From Planctomycetota bacterium (GTDB lineage: Bacteria > Planctomycetota > UBA1135 > UBA2386), in contig JACKIB010000008.1 in assembly GCA_020638695.1 (NCBI GenBank), positions 124,001 through 188,000 on the forward strand: a stretch of 64,000 nucleotides of DNA. The letters run 5' to 3'. Shown piece by piece: positions 8,149 through 17,200 of the stretch. The notes below the pieces were generated by a model. It made no database searches. It was given only the letters and a program-made list of their open reading frames with translations, and had not been told where the DNA came from. Position 1 is the stretch's first letter, and each line of letters starts with the position of its first letter. The translations under genes were made by a program, and so were the position numbers.

Positions 8149-9216
8149 CTACTTGAGCGTCTTGAGGAAGGCGATGATCCACTCGATGCGCTCGTCGGGG
8201 ACCTCGGAGGTGGAGAACTTGGTCATCGGCGAAGGCGGGCCGTACTTGGGGTCCCCCTTGGCGATGTGGCGGTTCGGGTCGCGCACCGACATCCGCACGT
8301 AGGCCTCGTCGAAGGCCATCTGGACGTCTTGGCCGGTAGCGGTGTCGAGGACCGGTTTGGTCGTGCCCCAGGAGCCCTTGAAGCTCGGACCCGTTCCCGG
8401 GGATCCGTCGGTCGAGTGACAGCTGCTGCACTTCTGCTGGTAGAACTTCTTGCCGTCGACCGCGGCGTCACCGGTCCACGCGTTCCACGGTGGCTGCTTG
8501 GCGCCGGACATGAAGGCGTCCCATTCCGCCTCGGTCACGACGTGGACGGTGCCGATCATCAACGAGTGCTGGTCGCCGCAGTACTCGGTGCAGAAGATGT
8601 GGTAGTCACCGACCATCGTCGGCTTGAACCAGAGAGTCTGGTAGCGCCCCGGCAACACGTCGCGCTTCACGCGGAACGCCGGGATGTAGAAGCTGTGCAG
8701 CACGTCGCGGCTGCTCATGGTGAGCTGGCAGGGCCGGTTGACCGGTACCCAGAGCTCGCGAGTGTAGAACTCGTCGTGGCCTGGGTGCTTGAACGACCAC
8801 TCCCAACGGCGGGCACTGACCTCGAACTGCAGCGAGTCGCCAGGCGCCAACGACATCTCGGCGTAGCCCTTCCACCCCAGCGCGAAGATGACCATCACCA
8901 CGATCAGCGGAATCACCGTCCATGTGACCTCCATCGCGGTGTTGTGGGTGGACGTGGATGCGGGCGGTTGGTCCTCGCGGCGGCGGCGATAGCGGACCAC
9001 CGAGTAGAACAGGACCGCCATGATCCCGAAGAAGAACACGTAGTTGATCCACTCCACGAACGTGTATAGCTGATCGTGTTCGGTGGCGAACGACGAGGCC
9101 TTGACCGGGAGTTGCCAGTGCTGGTCGGGCTTCTGCGGGTCTTGCGCGGCGGGGACGCCGAGCGAGAGCAACGCGGGGGCGTGCGCACCGGCCCAATGGA
9201 GAGCTGAGGTGATCAT
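8149..9216 (-). CDS. ctaC: Cytochrome c oxidase subunit II fused to cytochrome c (caa3)
   Basis: A 355-residue subunit II. Signal/anchor segments lie in the first 110 residues; a possible signal-peptidase site is VPAA|Q near 24. The CuA domain has the ligands in FCTEYCGDQHSLM (Cys209, Cys213, His217, Met220) with His174 upstream. A C-terminal cytochrome c domain carries the heme motif CSSCH at 263-267, so this is a caa3-type fusion that can take electrons directly from the neighbouring alternative complex III. ATG 9216 overlaps the SCO stop by four bases. All metal ligands are present. Confidence 0.96.
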   Translation of the reverse strand: MITSALHWAGAHAPALLSLGVPAAQDPQKPDQHWQLPVKASSFATEHDQLYTFVEWINYVFFFGIMAVLFYSVVRYRRRREDQPPASTSTHNTAMEVTWTVIPLIVVMVIFALGWKGYAEMSLAPGDSLQFEVSARRWEWSFKHPGHDEFYTRELWVPVNRPCQLTMSSRDVLHSFYIPAFRVKRDVLPGRYQTLWFKPTMVGDYHIFCTEYCGDQHSLMIGTVHVVTEAEWDAFMSGAKQPPWNAWTGDAAVDGKKFYQQKCSSCHSTDGSPGTGPSFKGSWGTTKPVLDTATGQDVQMAFDEAYVRMSVRDPNRHIAKGDPKYGPPSPMTKFSTSEVPDERIEWIIAFLKTLK

Positions 9217-10076
9217 GATGCGGATGCGGAAGCTTGGGCTGGCTGGCGGTGGCGCTGGCGCTCGTTGCGGAACAGGAAGAACAGCAGGGTTCCGAGACCG
9301 AGGAGGGTCAGGGCACCACCCGCCGCCATGACGTTGGGGCCGATGGTGCTGTAGGTGCCGGTCAGGGGATCGTAGCCGTAGCAGGTCAGGCGAAAACGGT
9401 CGAGGGCCGTGCCGACCTTGCCGTTGGATGCCTCGACGATGGCCAGTCGGAAGGTCGCCGGGTCGTAGTAGGCGCCGCGGAAGTAGCGGGTGATCTTGCC
9501 GTCGGGGGCCAGGAAGATCAGGGCCGCGCGGTGATCGAAGTCCTTGCGGGTGGTGTTCCAGCGGAAACCGTACCCGACCGATTCGGTGAGCTTGCGGATC
9601 GACGCCTCGTCACCGGTCAGGAAGTGCCAGTGTTCGGCGGCACCGGGCTTGGGGCATGCGGTGAGCACCGACTTCTTCTTGTAGCTGGCGAGGTCCTGCT
9701 TCTCGCGGTGGTCGAAGCTCACCGAGAGCACGGTGTAGTCGCCGGGCTGCAGTGAGATCGCGTTGACCGCCTGCAGCAGGCCACGGATCACCGGGCCGCA
9801 CAGCGAAGGACAGCTGTACCACTGCAGGTTGAGGACCACCGGCCGGGCTCCGTTCAGGTAGTCACCGATGCGCACCTCGCGTCCGGTCTCGTCGCGGAAG
9901 GTCGCATCCTTGGCGGCGAAGGCGCCGAGCTTCTGCTGGATCAGCGTGGCCTCGTCCTCCACCTGGAGTCCGATGGTCTGGGCGGACAGCCCGCCGGCGA
10001 GCATCGCGACGCACGCCGCGGCGGCCAGCTTCAGCCGGTGCCGGGGTCGTTCGAGGGTGGACGGACGTGGAGTCAT
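9213..10076 (-). CDS. sco: SCO1/SenC-type copper chaperone
   Basis: A 287-residue assembly factor that delivers copper to the CuA site of subunit II. After a signal segment (cleavage near SA|Q at 32-33) comes a thioredoxin-like fold with the copper-binding CxxxC motif in YSCPSLCGP (Cys89, Cys93) and a downstream DFDHRAALIFL His. Unlike minimal SCO proteins it has a C-terminal membrane segment (ALTLLGLGTLLFFLF) and a short basic cytoplasmic tail, so it is probably anchored at its C-terminus. It lies directly before and overlaps ctaC, consistent with co-translational copper insertion. Confidence 0.92.
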   Translation of the reverse strand: MTPRPSTLERPRHRLKLAAAACVAMLAGGLSAQTIGLQVEDEATLIQQKLGAFAAKDATFRDETGREVRIGDYLNGARPVVLNLQWYSCPSLCGPVIRGLLQAVNAISLQPGDYTVLSVSFDHREKQDLASYKKKSVLTACPKPGAAEHWHFLTGDEASIRKLTESVGYGFRWNTTRKDFDHRAALIFLAPDGKITRYFRGAYYDPATFRLAIVEASNGKVGTALDRFRLTCYGYDPLTGTYSTIGPNVMAAGGALTLLGLGTLLFFLFRNERQRHRQPAQASASAS

Positions 10077-10085
10077 GGGGGAGGG

Positions 10086-10424
10086 CTACTTCTTCAGGTA
10101 GGCCTGGATCGCGTCGTCGATCGAGATCGACCCGTGTCCCTGGCGCTTGCCGGCGAGTTCTTGGGCCTCGAGCTTGCGCATCTCGTCGAGCTCGATGGTG
10201 GGGGCGATCTCGATCTTGTTGTGGCGCTCCACGCGGATCAGCTGGGCGTACATGCGCGACATGCCCCAGATCATCGCGACGATCAGGAGGACGGTGCCGA
10301 ACACGCCCAGCGTGGTCTTGAGTCCGTCGATGTCGTGCAGCGGATCGTGGTGGTCGTCCGCGGCCGAGGTGGCGCCGTGCGGCGCGGAGCCGTGCTCGTG
10401 CTTCGGGGCTTCGGTCTGGGTCAT
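10086..10424 (-). CDS. Small single-span protein of the act/caa3 operon, unknown
   Basis: A 112-residue protein with a His/Asp-rich N-terminus (residues 9-31), one membrane helix (about 36-58, GVFGTVLLIVAMIWGMSRMY) and a charged C-terminal domain ending DDAIQAYLKK. I do not recognise a family. It sits between actF and sco with gaps of 13 and 9 bases, so it is certainly part of the operon. By position it may be an additional small subunit of alternative complex III, an assembly factor or a subunit bridging the two complexes. The C-terminal sequence ISIDDAIQAYLKK resembles short helical segments seen in assembly proteins but this is not diagnostic. Confidence 0.8.
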   Translation of the reverse strand: MTQTEAPKHEHGSAPHGATSAADDHHDPLHDIDGLKTTLGVFGTVLLIVAMIWGMSRMYAQLIRVERHNKIEIAPTIELDEMRKLEAQELAGKRQGHGSISIDDAIQAYLKK

Positions 10425-10437
10425 GGTTCTGGTCGGC

Positions 10438-11679
10438 CTAGATGTTCACGAACCGCATGGACTCGCGGAGCTTGGGATCACGGACCGGGATTAGGTTGGT
10501 GGAGGCGACGCCGCGCACCGTCAAGCCGAGGAAGACACACAGCGTGCCCAACAGCGTCGTGACGTCGAACCAGGAGAGCGAGAAGTGGTCGGCGTGGTTC
10601 GGCATGATCACGAAGTGCATGTCGACCCAGTGCATGAACAGGAGGAACACAGCCGCCACCGCGAGCGTCAGGCGACTCCGCTTGATGTGCCGGGACAGCA
10701 GGAACACGAACGGCACCATGAAGTGGCCGATGACCAGCGCGGCTCCGACCAACGGCCAGTTGCCGAGTCGGCGCGCCTGGAACCACACGGTTTCCTCCGG
10801 CAGGTCCGCGTACTGGATCAGGAAGTACTGCGAGAAATTCACGTACGACCAGAACACCATGAACGCGAACATCAGCTTGCCGATGTCGTGGTAGTGCTCG
10901 GTGTTCACCACCGACAGCAGTTGCTTCTTGCGCAACCACAGGCAGAACAGCGCCAGCAGGGCGAGGAACGACATCTCGGCGCCCGCGAAGTAGGTGACGC
11001 CGAACATGGTCGAGAACCAGTGTGGGTTCAGCGACATCATCCAGTCGAACGCGGCGAACGTGATCGCCAGGCCGAACAGGATCAGGCCGGGTGCACTCGT
11101 GCGGGCGAGCGTGAGGCTGACCGCCGGGTTGCCGTTCTCGTCTTGGGCGAGCGAGCGGCTGCGGAAGAACCAGGCGAGGCCCAGCCAGATGGCGAAGTAG
11201 GCGGCGGCGCGGGAGAAGAAGAACGGCTTGTTGAGGTAGCCCGACTTCGCCGCGATCAGCGCATCGAACCCTGGAGACTTGGGGTCCAAGTCCGCGTGCA
11301 TCCAGTGGGCGAACAGGGTGTCGCTGAACAGGATGACGGGAATGAACAACACGAACAGCGCGACGAAACTCGCGGTCATGTTCTCGGCGATGCGTCGTAC
11401 CACGATGCTCCAGCCAGCACGTGCCACGTGCTGGACGAGCACGAAGAACAGTGCACCCAGCGCGAGGCTGAGGGTGAACATGTACGACACCAGGTAGCTG
11501 AACTGAAAGTGCTCCTGGGTGTCGTGGTCGAGCATGAAGTAGCCGCCGAGGCTGCCCAGCAGCGACACCGCACCGAGGCCCAGCAGCAGCGATGCGGAGC
11601 CTGATAGGGAGCCTTCGGGGGCGCGGGTGACCGTGCCGGGGGCGTAGCTCTCGACGGGGGGAATCGTGGTCGCGGTCAT
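10438..11679 (-). CDS. actF: Alternative complex III subunit ActF (quinone-binding membrane subunit)
   Basis: A 413-residue polytopic membrane protein with about ten membrane helices, homologous in kind to ActC/NrfD-like subunits. Conserved features include FAAFDWMMSLNPHWFSTMFG near the middle, YVNFSQYFLIQYADLPEE and MHWVDMHFVIMPNHA near the C-terminus, which are characteristic of ActF proteins. Alternative complex III oxidises quinol and reduces cytochrome c. ATG 11679 lies two bases after the actE stop. The longer frame to 11949 is read-through in actE. Confidence 0.93.
   Translation of the reverse strand: MTATTIPPVESYAPGTVTRAPEGSLSGSASLLLGLGAVSLLGSLGGYFMLDHDTQEHFQFSYLVSYMFTLSLALGALFFVLVQHVARAGWSIVVRRIAENMTASFVALFVLFIPVILFSDTLFAHWMHADLDPKSPGFDALIAAKSGYLNKPFFFSRAAAYFAIWLGLAWFFRSRSLAQDENGNPAVSLTLARTSAPGLILFGLAITFAAFDWMMSLNPHWFSTMFGVTYFAGAEMSFLALLALFCLWLRKKQLLSVVNTEHYHDIGKLMFAFMVFWSYVNFSQYFLIQYADLPEETVWFQARRLGNWPLVGAALVIGHFMVPFVFLLSRHIKRSRLTLAVAAVFLLFMHWVDMHFVIMPNHADHFSLSWFDVTTLLGTLCVFLGLTVRGVASTNLIPVRDPKLRESMRFVNI
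11414..11434. repeat. Perfect 21-bp palindrome inside actF
   Basis: Arms CCAGCACGTG and CACGTGCTGG flank a single C, a perfect 21-bp inverted repeat inside the coding region of actF. It contains two CACGTG cores but lacks the TTT/AAA flanks of parS. It may simply reflect the codons for QHVARAGW; a function is not supported. Confidence 0.5.
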
Positions 11680-11681
11680 GA

Positions 11682-12308
11682 TCAGTGCTCCGCCCGGTAC
11701 TGGAGCGCGCGGATGTAGTGGACGATCGCCCAGCGATCCTCGACGGTGACTTGGTAGCGGTACGGTTGCATGGTTCCCGAGCCGTTGCTGATGATCTCGA
11801 AGAAGCGACCGTCCTTGTACTTCTGCATGTCGGGCCACTTGTCGACCCGCGTGCTCTTGTCCTCTTCGGTGGACGGCTTGACGAGGATCGGCGGCTTGAC
11901 GGCGAGTCGGCGACCGACGATGCCGAGGCGCCCGGCGCGACCGTGGCACACCGCGCAGTTGATCTCGAAACGCTGGCGGCCGCGCGCCAACACCGCGGCG
12001 GTGGCGGGCAGCGGATTGTCGACGTAGTTGCCAGCCGTGTCCTTGAATACGTGCAGCTTGGCCAACTGCGGGTCAGTGCTCAACGGACCGAGGGCGCCGC
12101 GGGCGATCGTGCCCTTGACCGGCAGGCGCATGCCACGGCCGTCGGTCCAGTTGGCGAACTTGGACTCCGACTGGGCCTTCAGTTTGGCCTGGAAGTCCAT
12201 GTTGGGGACGATGTGGATGGGCGGCTGATTGCTGATCTCACCACGGCATCCGACGGCGACCAGGAGCGGCAACAGCAGCAGGGTGTAGTTTCGCGACGGC
12301 AGGTGCAT
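11682..12308 (-). CDS. actE: Alternative complex III subunit ActE (monoheme cytochrome c lipoprotein)
   Basis: A 208-residue lipoprotein: the signal peptide ends LLVAVGC, so Cys21 would be lipidated and anchor the protein on the periplasmic face. One heme c site, CAVCH, lies near residue 118, with a distal Met probably in GSGTMQPY. This matches ActE of alternative complex III, the cytochrome that passes electrons from ActA/ActB towards the oxidase. It is followed after two bases by actF and preceded by actD with a gap of three bases. Confidence 0.92.
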   Translation of the reverse strand: MHLPSRNYTLLLLPLLVAVGCRGEISNQPPIHIVPNMDFQAKLKAQSESKFANWTDGRGMRLPVKGTIARGALGPLSTDPQLAKLHVFKDTAGNYVDNPLPATAAVLARGRQRFEINCAVCHGRAGRLGIVGRRLAVKPPILVKPSTEEDKSTRVDKWPDMQKYKDGRFFEIISNGSGTMQPYRYQVTVEDRWAIVHYIRALQYRAEH

Positions 12309-12311
12309 GGC

Positions 12312-12842
12312 TCAGTCCTCCACCAGCTCGATGTTGTGGGCGCCGATGCCCTGGAGGAATTGGACCGTCCGGGCGCGGTCGAACTTCGGGTCGGTGGCCT
12401 CGATCGACAGGAAGAAGCGGTCGTCGCTGAAGCGGTGAAACGACGAGTGGCTGAACAGCGGGTGGTTGAGGCGCGGCAGCTTGTTCAGGCCGAACATGCC
12501 GAACACTGCACCGAAGGCCGACAGCAGCACCATGCACTCGAAGGTGATCGGCACGGTGGTCGGCCAGTCGTACGGGCGCTTGCCGGCGACCACGACCGGG
12601 TAGTCGTACGCGTTCATCCAGTACATCATCAGCTGCGCGCCACCGATGCCGAGCGCGCCCATGACGATCACGATCCAGCCGAGGTGGCTGGGACCGTGGC
12701 GCAGCGCCTTCTCGATGCCGTGCACCGGGAACGGGGTGTGGCTGTCGACGCGGGTGTAGCCCTCGGCGGTGACCTTCTCCGCAGCGTGGTAGATGTCCGC
12801 CGCGGACTCGAACTCGGCGACGACTCCGTAGAGGGTGGTCAT
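12312..12842 (-). CDS. actD: Alternative complex III subunit ActD (DUF3341)
   Basis: A 176-residue subunit. The N-terminal 60 residues form a soluble domain that begins TTLYGVVAEFESAADIYHAA, typical of DUF3341/ActD, followed by two membrane helices (about 61-80 and 100-120) and a soluble C-terminus. It has no cofactor motif and is structural. The ATG at 12842 overlaps the last base of the actC TGA (TGATG). Confidence 0.93.
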   Translation of the reverse strand: MTTLYGVVAEFESAADIYHAAEKVTAEGYTRVDSHTPFPVHGIEKALRHGPSHLGWIVIVMGALGIGGAQLMMYWMNAYDYPVVVAGKRPYDWPTTVPITFECMVLLSAFGAVFGMFGLNKLPRLNHPLFSHSSFHRFSDDRFFLSIEATDPKFDRARTVQFLQGIGAHNIELVED

Positions 12843-14269
12843 CAGTGGGCTCCGGAGTGGCTGTGGCCGTGGTCGTGGTGGCCGTGGTGCGGGTTGGCTT
12901 GGGGCATCACACCCTTCACTTCGCTCAGGGCGATGATCGGGAGGAAACGGCAGAACAGCAGGAAGAAGGTCATGAACAGGCCGAACGAGCCCACGAACAC
13001 CAGCACGTCGAACACCGTCGGCGAGAAGTAGCCCCAGTTGGCCGGCAAGAACTCGCGCACCAGGGAGGTGACGATGATGACGAACCGCTCGAACCACATG
13101 CCGATGTTCACGAAGATCGACACGATGAACAGGATGGTCGGATCACGTCGTGCCTTGCGGAACCAGAAGATCTGCGGCGACACGACGTTGCAGAAGATCA
13201 TGATCCAGTAGGCCCACCAGTAGGGGCCGAACGCGCGGTTGATGAAGCAGAACTGCTCGAACTCCGCACCGCTGTACCACGCGATGAAGAACTCCATCCC
13301 GTACGCGTAGCCCACCAGCGTGCCGGTGAGCAGCAGGATCTTGGCGATGTTGTCGAGGTGGTTCAGCGTGATCAAGTCGTGCAGCTTGAGCCAGCGCCGC
13401 GCCGGGATCACCAGCGTCAGCACCATGCCGAACCCGGAGAAGATCGCGCCCGCGACGAAGTACGGCGGGAAGATCGTCGTGTGCCAGCCGGGCAGCTTCG
13501 ACACCGCGAAGTCGAACGACACGATGCTGTGCACCGAGAGCACCAGCGGCGTGCTGAGCCCGGCGAGGATCATGTAGGCCTTCTCGTAGTTCAGCCAGTG
13601 GCGGTTGCTGCCGTGCCAGCCGAGCGAGAACAGGCCGTAGAGGAACGCTGCCGTCTTGCGGCCGCCGCGCTTCGCGCGGTCGCGGAAGGTCGCGAGGTCG
13701 GGGACCAGGCCGACGTACCAGAACAGCAGGGAGACGGTGAAGTAGGTGCTGACCGCGAACACGTCCCACAGCAGTGGGCTCTTGAAGTTCGGCCAGATCG
13801 ACATCTGGTTGGGCACCGGGTAGACCCAGTAGATCACCCAGATTCGGCCGACGTGGATCGCCGGGTAGATGCCGGCTGCCATCACCGCGAAGATCGTCAT
13901 CGCCTCGGAGGCGCGGTTGATCGCGGTCCGCCATTTCTGGCGGAACAGGAACAAGATCGCCGAGATGAGGGTTCCGGCGTGGCCGATGCCGATCCAGAAC
14001 ACGAAGTTGACGATTGGCCAACCCCAGAACGCCGGCGAGTTGTTGCCCCAGATACCGACGCCGGTCCAGAACAGGTAGGCCACGCACGCGCCGAGGTTGA
14101 GCAGCGCGGCCACCGAGATGCCGAACAGCAGGTACCAGCCGCGTGGTGTCTTGTCTTCGGCGACGCGGGCGACGAGGTCCGTGACGGTAGCGAAGTTGTG
14201 CGTGCCTTCGACCAGGAGCGCGCGCTCCGCGGGGTTTTCGGGCTCGTCGATGACGGTGATCGTGGTCAT
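12842..14269 (-). CDS. actC: Alternative complex III subunit ActC (NrfD-like)
   Basis: A 475-residue polytopic subunit of the NrfD/PsrC family with about ten helices, expected to carry a quinol site and to transmit electrons to ActB. Recognisable stretches are FWIGIGHAGTLISAILFLFR, EAMTIFAVMAAGIYPAIHVG and YSGAEFEQFCFINRAFGPYW. The C-terminus ends in a histidine-rich tail (about the last 17 residues, HHGHHDHGHSHSGAH) not needed in the family fold. Starts ATG 14269, 13 bases after actB. Confidence 0.95.
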   Translation of the reverse strand: MTTITVIDEPENPAERALLVEGTHNFATVTDLVARVAEDKTPRGWYLLFGISVAALLNLGACVAYLFWTGVGIWGNNSPAFWGWPIVNFVFWIGIGHAGTLISAILFLFRQKWRTAINRASEAMTIFAVMAAGIYPAIHVGRIWVIYWVYPVPNQMSIWPNFKSPLLWDVFAVSTYFTVSLLFWYVGLVPDLATFRDRAKRGGRKTAAFLYGLFSLGWHGSNRHWLNYEKAYMILAGLSTPLVLSVHSIVSFDFAVSKLPGWHTTIFPPYFVAGAIFSGFGMVLTLVIPARRWLKLHDLITLNHLDNIAKILLLTGTLVGYAYGMEFFIAWYSGAEFEQFCFINRAFGPYWWAYWIMIFCNVVSPQIFWFRKARRDPTILFIVSIFVNIGMWFERFVIIVTSLVREFLPANWGYFSPTVFDVLVFVGSFGLFMTFFLLFCRFLPIIALSEVKGVMPQANPHHGHHDHGHSHSGAH

Positions 14270-14282
14270 GGCGCCGTGGTCT

Positions 14283-17200
14283 TCAGCTGGCGTTGCCGGC
14301 GAGCTTCGGGTGGGGGTTCCGGATCTTGGCGAGATAGGTGGTGCGCGGGCGCATGTTGAGCTCCGCGAGCAGACCGTAGTTGAGGTTGGACCGCTTCAAC
14401 TTGGCGACTCTGCTGGTCGGATCGATGGTGTTGCCGAACGTGATGGCTTGGGTCGGACAGCTCTGTTCGCAGGCGGTCTGGACCTCGCCATCGCGCAGCT
14501 CTCGGCGCCCGTCGAGCTTGGCCTCGATCTTGGAGCGGTTGATCCGCTGCACGCAGTAGGTGCACTTCTCCATCACGCCGCGGCTGCGGATCGTGACGTC
14601 GGGGTTGCGCGCCATCTTGACGGTCTCGGGCACCGGACCGTTGAGCCCGTGGAAGTCGAGGTAGTTGAAGTGCCGCACTTTGTACGGGCAGTTGTTGCCG
14701 CAGTAGCGGGTCCCGATGCAGCGGTTGTAGGCCATGTCGTTCAGGCCTTCCGGGCTGTGCGTGGTGGCCGCCACCGGGCAGACCACCTCGCACGAGGCGT
14801 TCTCGCACTGCATGCAAGGAACCATCTGGTGCACCACCCGCGGGTTCTCGGCGGTGGGGATGGCGTTGAACTCGGGCACCAGTCCCGCGCTCTTGATGTT
14901 GCTCTCGACCTCGCTACCGAAGTAGCGGTCGATGCGGTTCCAGAACATCTCGCGGCCGACCGCGATCTGGTCCTTGCCGACCATCGCGATGTTGTTTTCG
15001 GACACGCACGCGGCGACGCAGGCGTTGCAACCGATGCAGGTGTTCAGGTCGATCACCATGCCCCATTGGTTGCCGTCCTTGTAGCTGTACTCCTTCGGCA
15101 GGTCCTTCTGGTCCCACAGCGAGCGCATGAAGTCGTTCGCGGTGAGGTCGTGGCCGTGCTGCTTGTCCGGTGCGTGGTGCTCCTTGTCCGGTGCGTGCGC
15201 CGCGTCCTTGTGGTGGCGCTTGTGCGCTTCGTTGTGGACCCGTGCGGCGGCAGCCAGCGGATTGGCATCCGGGGCGAAGGTGGGGTGCTTGCGGTAGTCC
15301 TCGACCGTCGCTTCACGGACGATCGCACGACCTTCCATGCTGCCGTGCTCCTGCGTCACTGCGAGCTTGTATTGCTTGCCGGTCCCGCGTGCGGTGGCAC
15401 CCGTGGCCAGGTGTTGGCTGGCGCCGGTGCGCAGCGGGTAGGCGTCGAAACCCGCACCGTGGGAGATGCGGAAGTGGTCGGCGTCGAGGCGGCGACCGTA
15501 GCCGAGGGTCATCGTCACGCTGTAGTCGGCGTGGCCTGGCAGCACCCAGACCGGCGCGATGACCTTCTTGCCGCCGAGAGTGAACTCGGTCAGCTCACCC
15601 TGCTTCAGGCCGCACTCGCGCAGGGTCTTGAGGCTCAACAGGGCCGCGTTGTCCCAGCTGAGCTTGGTCATCGGGTCGGGCAGCTCCATCAGCCAAGCGT
15701 TGTTGGCGTTGCGACCGTCGAGCATGTTGAACGACGGCCGGAACTGGACCTCGAGGTCGCCGCGGGAACCGGCCTTGGCCCGCGTGTTGCTCTGCACCGC
15801 GGCGGTGATCGCGGCAGGTTGCGGGGCGTTGCCGAGTACGGGCGCGGCAGTGTTCGGTACCACGCCGTCGTGCAGCGCGCGCGCCCACCACGTCTCGAAG
15901 TTGCCGGTGGCCTTGGTCTTCCAGTAGCTCCGCACCAGGTCGTAGGCGTCGGGCAGCTTGCCCTCGGGGGCGCCGTCGGTGAGCAGCGCGATCATCTCCA
16001 GCACGCTGACTCCGTGGTACAGGGGAGCGATCAGCGGCTGCATGAGGGTTGCGGTCCCGTCGTGCGCCAGGATGTCCCCCCAGGCCTCGAGGTCGTGTGC
16101 TCGGTTGACGTGCCACCCGTTGCCCTTGACCACCACCTCGCTGGTCTCGTCGCGGTACTGCGAGAGGTGCACCGAGTAGGTGATCTTCTCCAGGGCACTG
16201 CGGAAGCCGAGATCCGCGGGGGCGTCGTACACCGGGTTGCCACCGAGGATCACCAGCGCCTTGACCTTGCCGGTGTTCAGTGCGGTGCAGAGTTCGGTCA
16301 ACGACTTGGCACAGGAGCCGGCCAGACCCTCCGGGGTCTTGGTCAGCTTGACTGTCTTGCCGTGGTTGCCGAGCGCGTGGTTCAGCGCGTGCAACACCAC
16401 CTGCACGTGGACCGGGAGGCGCGGGCCGACGAGCAGCGCGCAGCGACCGCGGTTCTTGTGGAGGTCGTCGGCGAGGATCGGCAGCCAGGGCTTGCCGTTC
16501 CACTTCAGGCTCCCTGCGAGGTCCTGGTAGGCGCTGCAGTCGACACCGAGCTTGGTGCCCAGCTTCTCCAACTCGTGGGCCAGCGCGAGGACCACGTCAC
16601 CGATCTCGCTGGCGCGGACACGGAACCGGTGATCGGCGTTCGAGCCGGTCAGCGAGTGGTAACTCTCCACGGCGTAGAGCCGCGACAGGGTCGCTGCGCC
16701 GGTTTCCGAGGTGACGCGACGGCGAGTGGTGTAGTCGCGAGCCTCGCGCACCGAGTTGCCGTCCTGGCCCATGAAGTCGCACTCGAAGCTGACCACCACG
16801 TCGGCGGCGGACAGGTCGTACTGCGTCGTGCAGGGGGCGGCGAACAGGCGGTTGGTGGCGTCGTTCTCCGCGTCGCGATGGATCGGCGACCAGGTGTGTA
16901 CGACGGCTTGCGGGTTCTTGGCGCGGAAGCGGTTCAGCGCCGCGTGGATGCTTGGGGAGCTGGTCGGCTCCATGAGCAAGTGCAGGCCCTCGCCGTTCTT
17001 CGGCGCGTGGGCGGCCCAGTCCTTGGCGAAGTCGGCCACGGAGAAGGCGTGCTCGTGGTCATGGTCGTGATCCCCACCGTGCCCGTGATCGCCGCCATGC
17101 CCGTGGTCCTTCGCGCCCTCGTTGGCGTGGACGTGATGGGTGAACGCGTGCTGCGACCGCGTGGGGTCGTAGAGGTTCATCAGCTCCGCCTGCATCAGGT

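Noticed and set aside
11414..11434. CACGTG-rich palindrome considered as a second parS
   Set aside because: Flanks are GC-rich instead of GTTT/AAAC; only the hexamer core matches.
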